This document shows positions 50,082 to 60,000 of a DNA stretch of 64,000 bases, piece after piece. Source of the DNA: Desulfogranum japonicum DSM 18378 (GTDB lineage Bacteria; Desulfobacterota; Desulfobulbia; Desulfobulbales; Desulfobulbaceae); contig NZ_AUCV01000025.1 in NCBI RefSeq assembly GCF_000429945.1, positions 25,908 through 89,907 on the forward strand, read 5' to 3'. The position numbers and the translations under genes were made by a program. Position 1 is the stretch's first letter, and each line of letters starts with the position of its first letter. The notes beneath the pieces were generated by a model, which was not told the origin of the DNA, ran no database searches, and saw nothing but the letters and a program-made list of their open reading frames with translations.

Positions 50082-52277
50082 CTATCGGTGACTCAGCTGC
50101 CAGCAACTGTGAATCCTGGGATTGCGCGAAAAGTCATGGGGCAGGGTCTGGCTGCTGATATCCTCAACCTGATATTGTTCCGTAATGGACTCTGCCAGCT
50201 TAAATTTACGGAAGTTATTAGAAAAGATCAGTATTCCCTCCCGGGTAAGTCGTTTCATTGCCAGGTGCAGTAAAGTTTCATGATCCTGCTGCACACTGAA
50301 CTGCAGACCCGTATGCCGTGAGTTGGAAAATGTGGGAGGGTCGACAAAAATCAGATCATACCTGTTTTTATCTTTACGCAGCCATTGCATGCAATCAGCC
50401 TCTTCCGTCCTGTGACGCGGGCCGCCATATCCATTGAGGGCCATGTTTGCCCTGGCACGACTGAGATATCTGGCGGAAATGTCAACGGTGGTGGTCTCAC
50501 GGGCACCGCCGGAGGCAGCATACACAGATGCTGTACCTGTGTAGGCAAAGAGGTTTAAAAAGCTTTTTCCCCTGGCAAGCGAGGCTATCTTTGCCCTGGT
50601 AATACGGTGATCCAAAAAGAGTCCTGTATCCAGGAAATCTGTAAAATTAACCAGGAAAGAGAGCCCTCCTTCATGAACTTCCTGCAATTTTTCCTTGGGA
50701 GCTTTTTGGGAGCCATCTTTTTTCTGATACTGTTCTTTTCCCTTTTGCTGTTTTCTGGTTTTGATGAAAATTTTACTGTGCGGGGTCTGCATCACTTGTC
50801 GCAGGGCTTCAAGGGCATGACTGAATCGTTCTGCAGCTTTGGATTCGTCGACGGTTTCAGGTGCGGCAAATTCCTGTACATGAATCCACTCTTCATAGAG
50901 GTCTACCGCCAGATTGTATTCCGGAATGTCTCGATCATAAATTCTGAAACATTGAATATTTTCTTTTTCAGCCCAGGGAAGCAGGCTGGTACAATTTTTC
51001 AGAAGTCTGTTGGCAAAATCAGGAGCCGGACAGTCTGCCTCTACTGCTGCCGGTTGCCAGCTGAATGGTTTCAGCGGTGGAAACGGTTCCTGCACTCCGG
51101 TGAGAAGCTGGCACTTGATAGGGCCGTTGAACAGACGGGTTCGCTCCTGCCAATTCAGGTTGGTTGACTCTGCAATATCAGGGTGGGCTGTAAATACCCC
51201 TATATGCCAGCCAGGGAACTGCTCACGAAATCTGCGCCCCAGGAAACGATAGAGATATCGAATGGCCATTTTGTCAGAGAGCCGTTCACCATAGGGAGGG
51301 TTGGTCAGCAGGAACCCCTTGTCACTGGGAGGTGTGAGTTGGGCCAGTGGTTGCTGTTCAATGGTAATAACATCACGCAACCCCGCCGCAATAACATTTT
51401 TTCTGGCGATTTCAACCATTTTCGGGTCAGTGTCATACCCAATGATTTGGGGCCATTCTTCCGGAAGAGCATCCTCTTCAATGTTCAGTGCTTCCTGGCT
51501 CAGGCGATTCCACAGGCCTTTGTCATGTTTGTTCCAAAACATGAAGCCAAAGGTTTTTCGCGCCAAGCCCGGCGCAGTTTTACCCAGCATGAGCGCAGCT
51601 TCAATGAGCAGGGTGCCGCTGCCGCACATGGGATCCAGAAGGGTGGAATTGTTTTGCAAGTGGGGAAGACACCCACTGAGCTGGACAATGCCGGCTGCCA
51701 GGGTTTCCTTGAGGGGTGCCTCTCCGGCAGAGAGCCTGTACCCACGTCTGTGGAGGCTGTCACCGGAAATATCCAGGGCCAGGGTAGCCTGTGTTCCCTG
51801 TACATGAAGATTGATACGTATTCCGGGTTTTTCCACATCAACATTGGGGCGTTTCCCGAAACGTTTTCTAAACTGATCGACAATGGCGTCTTTAACGCGC
51901 AGCGAGGCAAATTGACTGTGAGTCAGCTCGGCATCTACCAGTGTCGTGTAGATGGCAAAGGTGGCATTGGGGCCGAAATGTTCATTCCAGTCTACAGTTC
52001 CTGCATGTTTATAAAGGGTGTCTGTATCCGCTACTTCAAAGCGGCACAGTTCATAGAGAATTCGTGACGCAAAGCGAGACCAAAGGCAGGCTCGATAACC
52101 GCTTTCAAGCGTTCCGGACCAGGAAACAGCGCCTGGGGTACTTTTTACATTTTCACCACCATAGGAGCTTATTTCATCACATACCAGGGATTCCAGGCCT
52201 GCCCCACAGGTTGCAACAAAGTGCTGGGGCTGTTTTTTTTTCTTTCTTTTTCTTCTTATTGCAGGGGATGTGGTCAT
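50082..52277 (-). CDS. rlmL: bifunctional 23S rRNA methyltransferase RlmKL
   Basis: Fused enzyme methylating 23S rRNA G2445 (RlmL half) and G2069 (RlmK half) in the E. coli system. I place the start at ATG 52277 (MTTSPAIRRKRKKKK); the frame continues 39 codons further up, but that sequence is not family-like. About 731 aa. A THUMP-like N-terminus is followed by RlmL motifs LDPMCGSGTLLIEAALMLG and LLTNPPYGERL; the RlmK half has FLNLFAYTGTASVYAASGGA and DLIFVDPPTFSNS. The lysine-rich linker at about 505-545 is low-complexity. Confidence 0.93.
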   Translation of the reverse strand: MTTSPAIRRKRKKKKQPQHFVATCGAGLESLVCDEISSYGGENVKSTPGAVSWSGTLESGYRACLWSRFASRILYELCRFEVADTDTLYKHAGTVDWNEHFGPNATFAIYTTLVDAELTHSQFASLRVKDAIVDQFRKRFGKRPNVDVEKPGIRINLHVQGTQATLALDISGDSLHRRGYRLSAGEAPLKETLAAGIVQLSGCLPHLQNNSTLLDPMCGSGTLLIEAALMLGKTAPGLARKTFGFMFWNKHDKGLWNRLSQEALNIEEDALPEEWPQIIGYDTDPKMVEIARKNVIAAGLRDVITIEQQPLAQLTPPSDKGFLLTNPPYGERLSDKMAIRYLYRFLGRRFREQFPGWHIGVFTAHPDIAESTNLNWQERTRLFNGPIKCQLLTGVQEPFPPLKPFSWQPAAVEADCPAPDFANRLLKNCTSLLPWAEKENIQCFRIYDRDIPEYNLAVDLYEEWIHVQEFAAPETVDESKAAERFSHALEALRQVMQTPHSKIFIKTRKQQKGKEQYQKKDGSQKAPKEKLQEVHEGGLSFLVNFTDFLDTGLFLDHRITRAKIASLARGKSFLNLFAYTGTASVYAASGGARETTTVDISARYLSRARANMALNGYGGPRHRTEEADCMQWLRKDKNRYDLIFVDPPTFSNSRHTGLQFSVQQDHETLLHLAMKRLTREGILIFSNNFRKFKLAESITEQYQVEDISSQTLPHDFSRNPRIHSCWQLSHR

Positions 52278-52667
52278 TTCAGTACTGATAGGGGTTTGCG
52301 TAAAGGGCGCGTAATATATTGATTGAAGCAGGGAAAGATCGCTCTTTTTCTCCCGGAAAAAATCGGAAATTTGAATCGATATCGAGGCAAGCAACCATAT
52401 ACGCTATGCGTCGGGAAGTAAATAAATACTTGCAGCATGTTCATTTTTTCAAGAAGAGAACAGCACTTCCCTGGCGCAACAGTGAGGAATTTTGGATGTT
52501 TATGGGGAAGTGCTGTCTTCACAGAACAAATTGTCTCTCCACCTGTATTTGTGGTACAGTTAAAGTAATATGATTACACAGGGGCGGATATCGGGAAATT
52601 ACCTCAACACGTATCCCTTATTTTAATCTGTGAACACAATATTCGGCGTTTAAAATGTACATTACCC
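52278..52667. other. divergent intergenic region with 12-bp inverted repeat
   Basis: 390 bases between rlmKL and the receiver gene. Contains perfect 12-bp arms ACAGCACTTCCC (52460-52471) and GGGAAGTGCTGT (52505-52516) separated by 33 bases. TATGAT at about 52569 might be a -10 for the rightward gene, but no clear -35 is spaced from it. No gene recognised. Confidence 0.5.
52460..52516. repeat. 12-bp perfect inverted repeat, 33-bp spacer
   Basis: Arms 52460-52471 and 52505-52516 are exact reverse complements. No T tract follows on either strand, so it is not an intrinsic terminator; it could be a cruciform, operator pair or leader structure. Confidence 0.8.
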
Positions 52668-53294
52668 ATGAGTGAAAAGGATACTCCAGATAGCCTGACA
52701 CAGAAAACAGGGCATGCCTTATATAATATTTTCAGTACGATCCGTGCTAATGCGGAAATGGTTATCGAAGACAGCCCTCAGGATGCCAGGAATCTCCAAC
52801 GTCTGCAACGTATCATACAGGCATGCGTAAGGGGAGAAAAGCTCGTCGGGCAGGCTCGGCACCCTGCTATCGGGCAGGCGATCACAGAGGTTGCTGCAGA
52901 TACGGTCAGTCCGATGAACGGAAAGGTTCTGGTGGTCGATAATGAGCCGGAGATTGCTGAACTCATCAGCCGATACCTGCGCAAAGAAAATATAACAGCA
53001 GTGCCTTTCTATGACAGCAAGGCTGCATTGCGACGTTTTTTACAGCAACCTGAGGAATTTGCACTGGTAATTACAGACTATGATATGCCTGACCTTACGG
53101 GAGTTGAGCTTGCCCAAAATATCCGTCAGGCCGATCCTGCCTTGCCTGTTATTCTCATTTCTGGAATTGAGCGGGACCTTTCCCGCAGGCAATTGGTTGA
53201 TTTAGGTATTGTCTCCATTGTGTACAAGCCCATTGAAACAAAGAAACTCCTGGAGGCCGTGGACAAGGCTCTGCCAGGACTGTGTCTACCCTGA
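52668..53294 (+). CDS. DHp-like/receiver two-component protein without kinase domain
   Basis: 208 aa. Residues about 10-62 look like a histidine-kinase dimerisation helix pair: GHALYNIFSTIRANAEMVIE aligns with the usual AHDFNNIL...NAEL and keeps the His (H16). No HATPase domain follows. Residues about 86-205 are a receiver (VLVVDNEPE, TDYDMPDLTG with D137, and YKPI). It may be a phosphotransfer intermediate or a single-domain regulator. The sigma-54 activator starts 31 bases later, so the pair is probably one operon. No good Shine-Dalgarno precedes the ATG. Confidence 0.78.
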   Translation: MSEKDTPDSLTQKTGHALYNIFSTIRANAEMVIEDSPQDARNLQRLQRIIQACVRGEKLVGQARHPAIGQAITEVAADTVSPMNGKVLVVDNEPEIAELISRYLRKENITAVPFYDSKAALRRFLQQPEEFALVITDYDMPDLTGVELAQNIRQADPALPVILISGIERDLSRRQLVDLGIVSIVYKPIETKKLLEAVDKALPGLCLP

Positions 53295-53324
53295 AATGGT
53301 TTTTTACATGAGAGATCGTGAGCG

Positions 53325-54725
53325 ATGGCGCATATTTTACTCATAGATGACGATATTCTTTTTGCCGAAACAGTGCTCGATAAGCTTGCCAGCATGCAAC
53401 ATGATGCGCAGCATTCCCCATCTCTGACCCAGGGAATCCGGGAAGCAAAGCAGAGTGGTTTTGATGTCATTCTGCTTGATGTGTACCTTCCCGATGGTAA
53501 TGGTCTGGAGGCCATAGAGCAGTTGAGCGGTTTATCTTCCAGGCCCCAGGTAATCATTATCACAGGGCAGGGAACTCCAGATGGTGCAGAATTGGCTATC
53601 CAGCATGGTGCCTGGTGCTACCTGCAAAAGCAGTCAGTGATCAAGGAAATATCCCTTGCGCTTACCAGAGCCCTGCAGTATCGACAGGCGCTGCAGAAAC
53701 AACACCAGGCTCTCCAGATGGTTGAAAGAGATCAACTTGTGGGAGAAAGCCAGGCTTTTCTACGATGTCTCGATCTCCTGGCCAAAGCGGCGCCTGCAGA
53801 AGCCAACACCCTTATTTATGGTGAGTCTGGAACAGGCAAAGAGGCTTTTGCCCGGGCCATTCATCAGAACAGTAAACGAGCCCCGGCAAATTTTGTGGTT
53901 GTAGATTGTGCAGCCTTGCCAGAGCAGCTGGTGGAGAGTGTGCTTCTTGGACACGTCAAAGGGGCGTTTACCGGTGCAGATCGATCAAACCGGGGTTTGA
54001 TTCGTCATGCTGATAAAGGTACCTTATTTCTTGACGAGATAGGCGAATTGCCCTTGACGTCTCAAAAGAGTTTTCTCCGAGTGCTCCAGGAGCGAAGGTT
54101 TTGCCCGGTGGGCAGTCATAAAGAAGTGGTCAGTGACTTTCGTTTGATTTGTGCCACAAACAGGAATCTTGGGGATATGGTAGCACAGGGAACCTTCCGC
54201 GAGGATCTGTACCACCGTATCAGCGGAATGCAGATTTCCTTGCCTCCATTGCGTGAGCGTGGTGAGGATATTCGTTTACTCATGCACCATTTTCTTGAGA
54301 TTCTGTACCGGCGCTATGGACAGGATCGCAAAGAGATTATGCCTGATTTTATTGATAACCTCGAGGCCTATCAATGGCCGGGAAATGTCCGCGAACTCAA
54401 TCACGCTATGGAGTCAGCCTTTGCCCAGGCCGTTCATTCACCGGTTCTATTCACCCAGCATCTGCCACTCCATATTCGAACAGCCTATGCCCGTTCCTCC
54501 GTGCAAACCGATGACGAAAGAAATGTAGAGGAAATTCGGCATGCCTCCATACCTTCCTGGCGCGAAGCACGAGAAGAATTTGAAGAAACCTATCTTACCA
54601 GGCTGCTGAGCGTTGTTGACGGTAATATTATGGAAGCTGGACGGGTCTCAGGTCTTTCGCGGACCAGGCTGTATCAGCTAATGAAAAAATACGATGCCGG
54701 CCAGACCATATCTTCACACAAGTAA
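53325..54725 (+). CDS. sigma-54-dependent response regulator (NtrC type)
   Basis: 466-aa activator. Receiver at 1-120 (LLIDDD, LLDVYLPDG with D52). AAA+ domain at about 140-375: Walker A GESGTGKE (about 166-173), sigma-54-contacting GAFTGA (about 213-218), Walker B GTLFLDEIGE, and arginine-finger region FREDLYHRI. The C-terminal Fis-type HTH is GNIMEAGRVSGLSRTRLYQL. All motifs needed for sigma-54 activation are intact. A near-consensus sigma-54 promoter lies about 170 bases downstream, facing the chemosensory genes. Confidence 0.95.
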   Translation: MAHILLIDDDILFAETVLDKLASMQHDAQHSPSLTQGIREAKQSGFDVILLDVYLPDGNGLEAIEQLSGLSSRPQVIIITGQGTPDGAELAIQHGAWCYLQKQSVIKEISLALTRALQYRQALQKQHQALQMVERDQLVGESQAFLRCLDLLAKAAPAEANTLIYGESGTGKEAFARAIHQNSKRAPANFVVVDCAALPEQLVESVLLGHVKGAFTGADRSNRGLIRHADKGTLFLDEIGELPLTSQKSFLRVLQERRFCPVGSHKEVVSDFRLICATNRNLGDMVAQGTFREDLYHRISGMQISLPPLRERGEDIRLLMHHFLEILYRRYGQDRKEIMPDFIDNLEAYQWPGNVRELNHAMESAFAQAVHSPVLFTQHLPLHIRTAYARSSVQTDDERNVEEIRHASIPSWREAREEFEETYLTRLLSVVDGNIMEAGRVSGLSRTRLYQLMKKYDAGQTISSHK

Positions 54726-54774
54726 ACGGGCATTGGGTGCTCTCATTCTTCTCTTGTTGTTTCCTTTATTGCAC

Positions 54775-54796
54775 AGTGTAATATTTTGTTTACACT
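54775..54796. promoter_or_regulatory. candidate activator-binding dyad (UAS)
   Basis: AGTGTAA and TTACACT are perfect 7-bp inverted arms with an 8-base spacer. The dyad centre is about 110 bases upstream of the -24 element, a normal distance for an NtrC-type enhancer site. The assignment is by position only. Confidence 0.5.
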
Positions 54797-54893
54797 TTTA
54801 CGCAGCAGGCTGGATTTTGCATTCTGCAGATCTAGACTTTGTTTCTTGTCTATCTGTTTGTTTCTTCACTCTATTTACTGATTTTATTTTGCC

Positions 54894-54909
54894 TGGCACG
54901 CGTTCTGCT
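54894..54909 (+). promoter_or_regulatory. sigma-54 (-24/-12) promoter
   Basis: TGGCACG-CGTT-CTGCT matches the sigma-54 consensus TGGCACG-N4-TTGCW at every position except one (C for the first T of the -12 element). The invariant GG and GC are correctly spaced. It points to 55033 and the CheW and receptor genes, and sits just downstream of a sigma-54 activator gene. Confidence 0.8.
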
Positions 54910-55032
54910 TAACGATTATAAGGGCTGTGCTGTTGTTCTGCCTGACTTTCAGCGGGCCTGATTTTCTGTGATGGTAACCTGGAGTCGCTCCTTACCTGCA
55001 ATTATATGGATAAGGAAAGAGGAACTGAAGGT

Positions 55033-55449
55033 ATGAATATTCTTTTTTATACGGCGGGAAGTTCTGATATAGGGTCACGGTTCAGGCAATCTCTTGAACA
55101 TATAGAGGCCCTCGAAAGTGTCACCGATTGCTGGAATTACCACGATCTGCGGGCACATTTCGAGAAACTGGCGCCCTTGCCGGAGGCTGTGGTGCTCTAT
55201 GCAGCAAGCAGCGAAGAGTTGGAGTCATTTTCTGTTTTCAGGCCACGGCTCGATAATGTCTTTTTTATTCTGGTCCTTCCCGATGATCAGGACGAGACCA
55301 TTGCCAAAGGCCATCTCTTGAGGCCTCGTTTTCTGGCGTACAAGGATGAGGATTTTTCTCAGATAACCGCAGTGTTGCAACAGTTAATGAAAAAACAGCA
55401 GGAGCAGACAGATGCTGTACCTGGTCTTTTTCCGGGAAAAACAGGGTGA
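55033..55449 (+). CDS. small orphan protein, possibly receiver-like
   Basis: 138 aa from ATG 55033 (ATG 55006 is also in frame but lacks a binding site). I do not recognise a family. The alternation of hydrophobic strands and helices (NILFYTAGS, EAVVLYAAS, VFFILVLPDD, RFLAYKDED, then a helix) resembles a degenerate receiver fold, without the phosphorylatable Asp in its usual motif. First gene after the sigma-54 promoter and 35 bases before the triple-CheW gene, so likely part of that signalling unit. Confidence 0.6.
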   Translation: MNILFYTAGSSDIGSRFRQSLEHIEALESVTDCWNYHDLRAHFEKLAPLPEAVVLYAASSEELESFSVFRPRLDNVFFILVLPDDQDETIAKGHLLRPRFLAYKDEDFSQITAVLQQLMKKQQEQTDAVPGLFPGKTG

Positions 55450-55484
55450 GATTCATACATTGAGCAGACAAGGGGTTGAATGCA

Positions 55485-56975
55485 ATGAGTAACGAACAAC
55501 TTTTCGCATCATTTATTCTCGACCGTAAGGAAGACGTGGAAATAGCTTTGCACGCACATGCTGTATTAGAGGCTACTCCGGTGGCGCAATCCATACGGGC
55601 TGTGCCAACGAGCACAGCATTTCTTGAGGGATACATGCCACTTCGTAAAGACGTGATTCCCGTTGTGAACCTCAAGAAAAGGCTCGCTTTGGCAGATGTA
55701 TCATATAGCTCGGATGCCAAAGTGGCTGTTGTGCAGCATGGTAACAAGCGTTACGGCCTGCTGTTTGATGACATACGGGATGTCCTACGGGTTGAAGATC
55801 AATATATTCAACCCCTTGAGCCGATGTTGATGACCGATGAAACCGTTGTTTCCAGTTTGATCAAAATGGACGATGGGCGTCGCATAATAGAAATGCTTGA
55901 CCTGAAAAAGCTGTTTGCAGATAAAGACCTGGCTGCAATGGAAGAGGCTGTTCCGGCTGTTGTAAAGCAGCAGGTCTATACCAGGTATGTCCTGTTTTCA
56001 TGTCAGGAGCAGATGTATGGGGTCAATGTAGAGGATACCAGGGAAATCTGTTTTTTTTCTGAACTCAACGAAATGTTTGCCAGCGGAGCTATTGAAGGGG
56101 CTGTGCAGATACGGGGCAAAATTGTACCTGTCCTTTGTTGTGCAGCATTGATGGGGCGTCAGCAAAGAGAGAGTTTTACACCAACAGAAAATACCCGGAT
56201 CATCATTATGAAGCGGGGTGATCACAATTTCGGCCTGATTGTAGATCGGGTGGATCGTATTCATGCTGTAACGCAGGCTGATATCATGGCAGTGCCTGGA
56301 CAGGCACAGGCGTATCTGGAAGGGGTCTGCGCCATTGGCGAAGAGCAAAACGTTATACTGATTGATGCCATGCAACTCATAGAAGCCCAGGCTGATAAAA
56401 TTGAAGCAATGGCGCGTATTCGTCGAGAAAATGAGGAAAATGAGAAGCAGAAAGTACAATCCTCCACACGGCACATGATTACCGAGCACAGTTATCTCCT
56501 TTTTTCCATAGGAAAGAATTTTGCCATAGAACTCAGGGATGTTCAGGAAATCCTTGATACAGATGAATATATGTTCATGCCGGGTGTAAATGGCGTAGTC
56601 AGCGGAATTATCAACCTCAGGGGAGATATTGTGCCAGTGGTGGAGCTGAAAAAGTTTTATGATCATTATCAGGCTTGCGTACTTGAACCGGAACCCAAAT
56701 TGATTATTGGAAAAGCTGGGAATTCACGGGTGGCCTTGCTGGTTGATCAGATTGTCACCATTTATAAGCAGGAACAGTATCATCAGACTCCTTCACTGTG
56801 TCCGGAACTGCAAAGTAAGAAAGATACGTTGGACAGGTTGATAGAATATATCAATGAAGAAGATCTCAGGGAACATGTGTTGGTGGTTAATGTGGCAAAT
56901 TTATTGCGTAATCACCTGTTTATTGATCCTGACGGGATGGAGCCGGAACCCTTGGAAGAAGAACGTCCTGCCTGA
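55485..56975 (+). CDS. triple CheW-domain scaffold protein
   Basis: 496 aa made of three tandem CheW-like domains at about 18-150, 165-310 and 330-480. Each carries the family pattern of RG/R-D-IPVV-L plus G-L-VD strands: RKDVIPVVNLKKRLALADVS in the first, IRGKIVPVLCCAALMG with FGLIVDRVDRI in the second, and INLRGDIVPVVELKKFY with VALLVDQIV in the third. CheW normally links CheA to receptors. No CheA is nearby, so this may be an array adaptor or a bridge to a distant kinase. ATG 55485 has AGGGG about ten bases upstream; TTG 55476 is an alternative. Confidence 0.88.
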   Translation: MSNEQLFASFILDRKEDVEIALHAHAVLEATPVAQSIRAVPTSTAFLEGYMPLRKDVIPVVNLKKRLALADVSYSSDAKVAVVQHGNKRYGLLFDDIRDVLRVEDQYIQPLEPMLMTDETVVSSLIKMDDGRRIIEMLDLKKLFADKDLAAMEEAVPAVVKQQVYTRYVLFSCQEQMYGVNVEDTREICFFSELNEMFASGAIEGAVQIRGKIVPVLCCAALMGRQQRESFTPTENTRIIIMKRGDHNFGLIVDRVDRIHAVTQADIMAVPGQAQAYLEGVCAIGEEQNVILIDAMQLIEAQADKIEAMARIRRENEENEKQKVQSSTRHMITEHSYLLFSIGKNFAIELRDVQEILDTDEYMFMPGVNGVVSGIINLRGDIVPVVELKKFYDHYQACVLEPEPKLIIGKAGNSRVALLVDQIVTIYKQEQYHQTPSLCPELQSKKDTLDRLIEYINEEDLREHVLVVNVANLLRNHLFIDPDGMEPEPLEEERPA

Positions 56976-57052
56976 GTGCAGTGAGCAGACAATCATAGAA
57001 CATACTGAGTAGAAGATTACTAGGAATGTGCAGGCGCACGATGGAGGTCACC

Positions 57053-60000
57053 ATGTCAACGGAAGGAACAATTCAAGGCACATCGTATCCCACGGAACTG
57101 AATTTTATTGTTGAGCCGGGATTTATTATCAACACCAAGCGTATCATTACCTGGGCCAATGATACATTTATGGAGAAATTTCAATATACTGAAGATCAGG
57201 TTTTTGGGAAGATGACCTGTGAGGAAGTCTGCGGCATGACTTTCTGTGGAACCAAGGACTGCCCGGCAGAAAAGAGCCTTCGCATACATAAACCGGTGGA
57301 AGTGGACGCTCTTCAGGTTAACGATGCGGGAGTTCAATGGTTTCAAAGCACCGCAAGACCCGTGAATGGAAATGGGGATGTCCTGGTAACTCTTCGTGAT
57401 ATCACTACCATCAAACAGCTGGAAGCCAGATTGAACCAAATGGAGACAGATCTGAATGTCATTCCCACACCCATTATGGAGATTGATGATAAGTTTACCA
57501 TAACATTTATGAATCCCGCCGGGGCAGCTGTGGCAGATATGCTGCCGGACGAGGTGATTGGCAAAAAGTGCTATGACCTTTTTAAAACACCGCACTGCAA
57601 AACAGAAAAATGTGCATGTGCCAGGGCAATGAAAACTGACTCCGTGGTTTCAGAACAGACCATTGCCAGACCAAGGGATGGCGTGATTGTGCCCATCAAA
57701 TATACTGGTGCCCCCATCAAGGATGCCAAGGGTAATATTACAGGTGCCCTGGAGTATATTCTTGATGTGACCGAAGAGACAAAACAGCAGCAGCTTGCCG
57801 ATGAAAAGATAGAAAATCTCAATACCATTCCTACCCCTATCATGGCCATGGATACGGATTTCAACATCACATTCATGAATCCAGCCGGTGCGGCCGTGGC
57901 AGGCATGACACCCGATGAGGTGATCGGCAAAAAATGTTACGACCTTTTTAAGACACCCCATTGTAAAACAGAAAAGTGCGCATGTATGCGTGCCATGAAG
58001 ACAGATTCCGTGGTGACTGAGCAGACCATAGCCCGCCCCAAGGAAGGTGTGATTGTGCCCATTAAATATACCGGCGCGCCTATCAAGGATGCCAAGGGCA
58101 ATATCAAAGGAGCCCTTGAATACATCCTTGATGTAACTGAGGAGGCGAAACAACAGCAACTTGCCGATGAAAAGATAGAAAATCTCAATGCCATTCCCAC
58201 CCCCATAATGTCCATAGATACAGACTACAACATTACGTTCATGAACCCTGCAGGAGCTGGTGTCGTAGGCTTGACGCCGGACGAGGTGATCGGTAGGAAA
58301 TGTTTTGAATTGTTTAAAACCCCACATTGTCAAACGGAAAAATGTGCCTGTACGCAGGCCATGCGTAACGACGCAATCGTCACTGAAGAAACCATTGCCC
58401 GTCCAGGGGAAGGGATGATTGTACCCATTAAATATACCGGTGCGCCCATCAAGGATGCCAAAGGTAATATCAAGGGCGCCCTGGAGTTTATCATCGATGT
58501 AACGGAAGAGGTTCGACAGCGACATGATGCCAACACCAAAATAGAAAATCTCAATGCTATACCCACACCCATATATTCCATAGACACGGACTACAACATC
58601 ACATTCATAAATCCCGCCGGTTCAAGGGTTTTTAATTTAACGCCGGACGAGGTCATTGGCAAGAAATGTTTTGAGCTGTTCAAGACTCCCCATTGCCAGA
58701 CGGAAAAATGCGCCTGCAACCGAGCCATGAAGACCGATGCTGTTGTCAGTGAAGAGACCATTGCCAGGCCCAGGGATGGTGTGATCATGCCTATTAAGTA
58801 TACCGGCGCACCTATCAAGGATGCCAAGGGCAACATGGTCGGCGCTCTGGAGTTTGTGCTTGATATTACCGATGAGGCACGTCAGCGCCAGGAAGCCAAT
58901 GAAAAGATAGAAAATCTCAATGCCATTCCCACCCCAATATTTTCTATAGACACTGAATATAACATTACTTTCATGAACCCGGCCGGGGCCAGCATGTTAA
59001 ATCTGACAACAGACGCTGTGATAGGCAGGAAATGTTATGAATTGTTTTCAACCAATCACTGCCGATCCGCTGATTGCGCCTGTACCCAGGCAATGCAGAA
59101 AGATAAGGTGGTTTCCGCAAAAACTGTGGCCAACGTGGAAGGGAAGCAAATCCCCATTAAATATACCGGTGCCCCGATCAAGGATGCCAAAGGAAATATC
59201 AAGGGCGCGTTGGAGTTTTGCCTGGATGTGAGCATGGAAGCAGAGCTTGAAAAAGTGGTATCCTCGGCCAGTGACCAGGTCGCCGGACTGGTTGCAGAAT
59301 CAACCCGGCAGATGGAGCAGGTCCGCAGCGATATGACATCCATGGGAACCTCCATTGACCAGGAAGTAACCTTCCTGGATCAGTCTGAAGAGACCATCAG
59401 CATGATGTTGCAATCTTCAGTGGAAATGCTGGCTGAAACGGAAAAAGTGAATGAGCTTTCTTCAAGTGTATCCCGGGAGGCTGAAAACGGGCGCAAGGCC
59501 GGTGCAGAGGCTGGTGGAAAGATGAAGGAAATCAATAAATCAATGCAGCAGAACAACGAAATGGTGTCCAGCCTTGTTGCGCAGCTGGAAAAAATCGGCG
59601 GGTTTGTCGATATCATTAAGGATATCGCCTCTCAGACAAATCTGTTGGCCTTTAACGCTGCCATTGAAGCTGCCCGGGCAGGTGATGCTGGCAGGGGGTT
59701 TGCGGTTGTTGCAGACGAGGTGCGCAAACTTGCAGAAAACAGTTCAAGATCTGCGGTGGATATATCAAACATTGTCAAGGTCGTGGAAAAAGATTCCAGA
59801 CAAACCATTGATGCCATGCAGGACGGTATGAGAATGCTGGATGACGGCAGTCTGGTCATCAATACTGCTCTGGAGGCCATGGAACGTATTTCCGGTGGTA
59901 TTATGAATATTTCTTCCTCTGTTTCCGATGTACAGGGAAAGGCCACGAAACTTGCCGATGATGGAAAGAGCGTGAAAGATCAGATTCAGAGCGTGGTGAA

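Larger units (their letters stand above)
54726..55032. other. regulatory region between activator and chemosensory genes
   Basis: 307 bases. Contains a dyad (54775-54796), two exact copies of TTTGTTTCTT spaced 19 bases apart (54838-54847 and 54857-54866), and the sigma-54 promoter (54894-54909). A long T-rich stretch between dyad and promoter could bend easily or bind IHF. No gene recognised. Confidence 0.6.

Noticed and set aside
57650..58525. 291-aa minus-strand ORF with repeated GH-rich segments
   Set aside because: Its repeats are the antisense image of the PAS tandem repeats in the chemoreceptor gene.
57452..59240. Regularly spaced repeats that could be mistaken for a CRISPR array
   Set aside because: The period is 366 bp, in frame, and codes for PAS domains; there are no short repeats with unique spacers.
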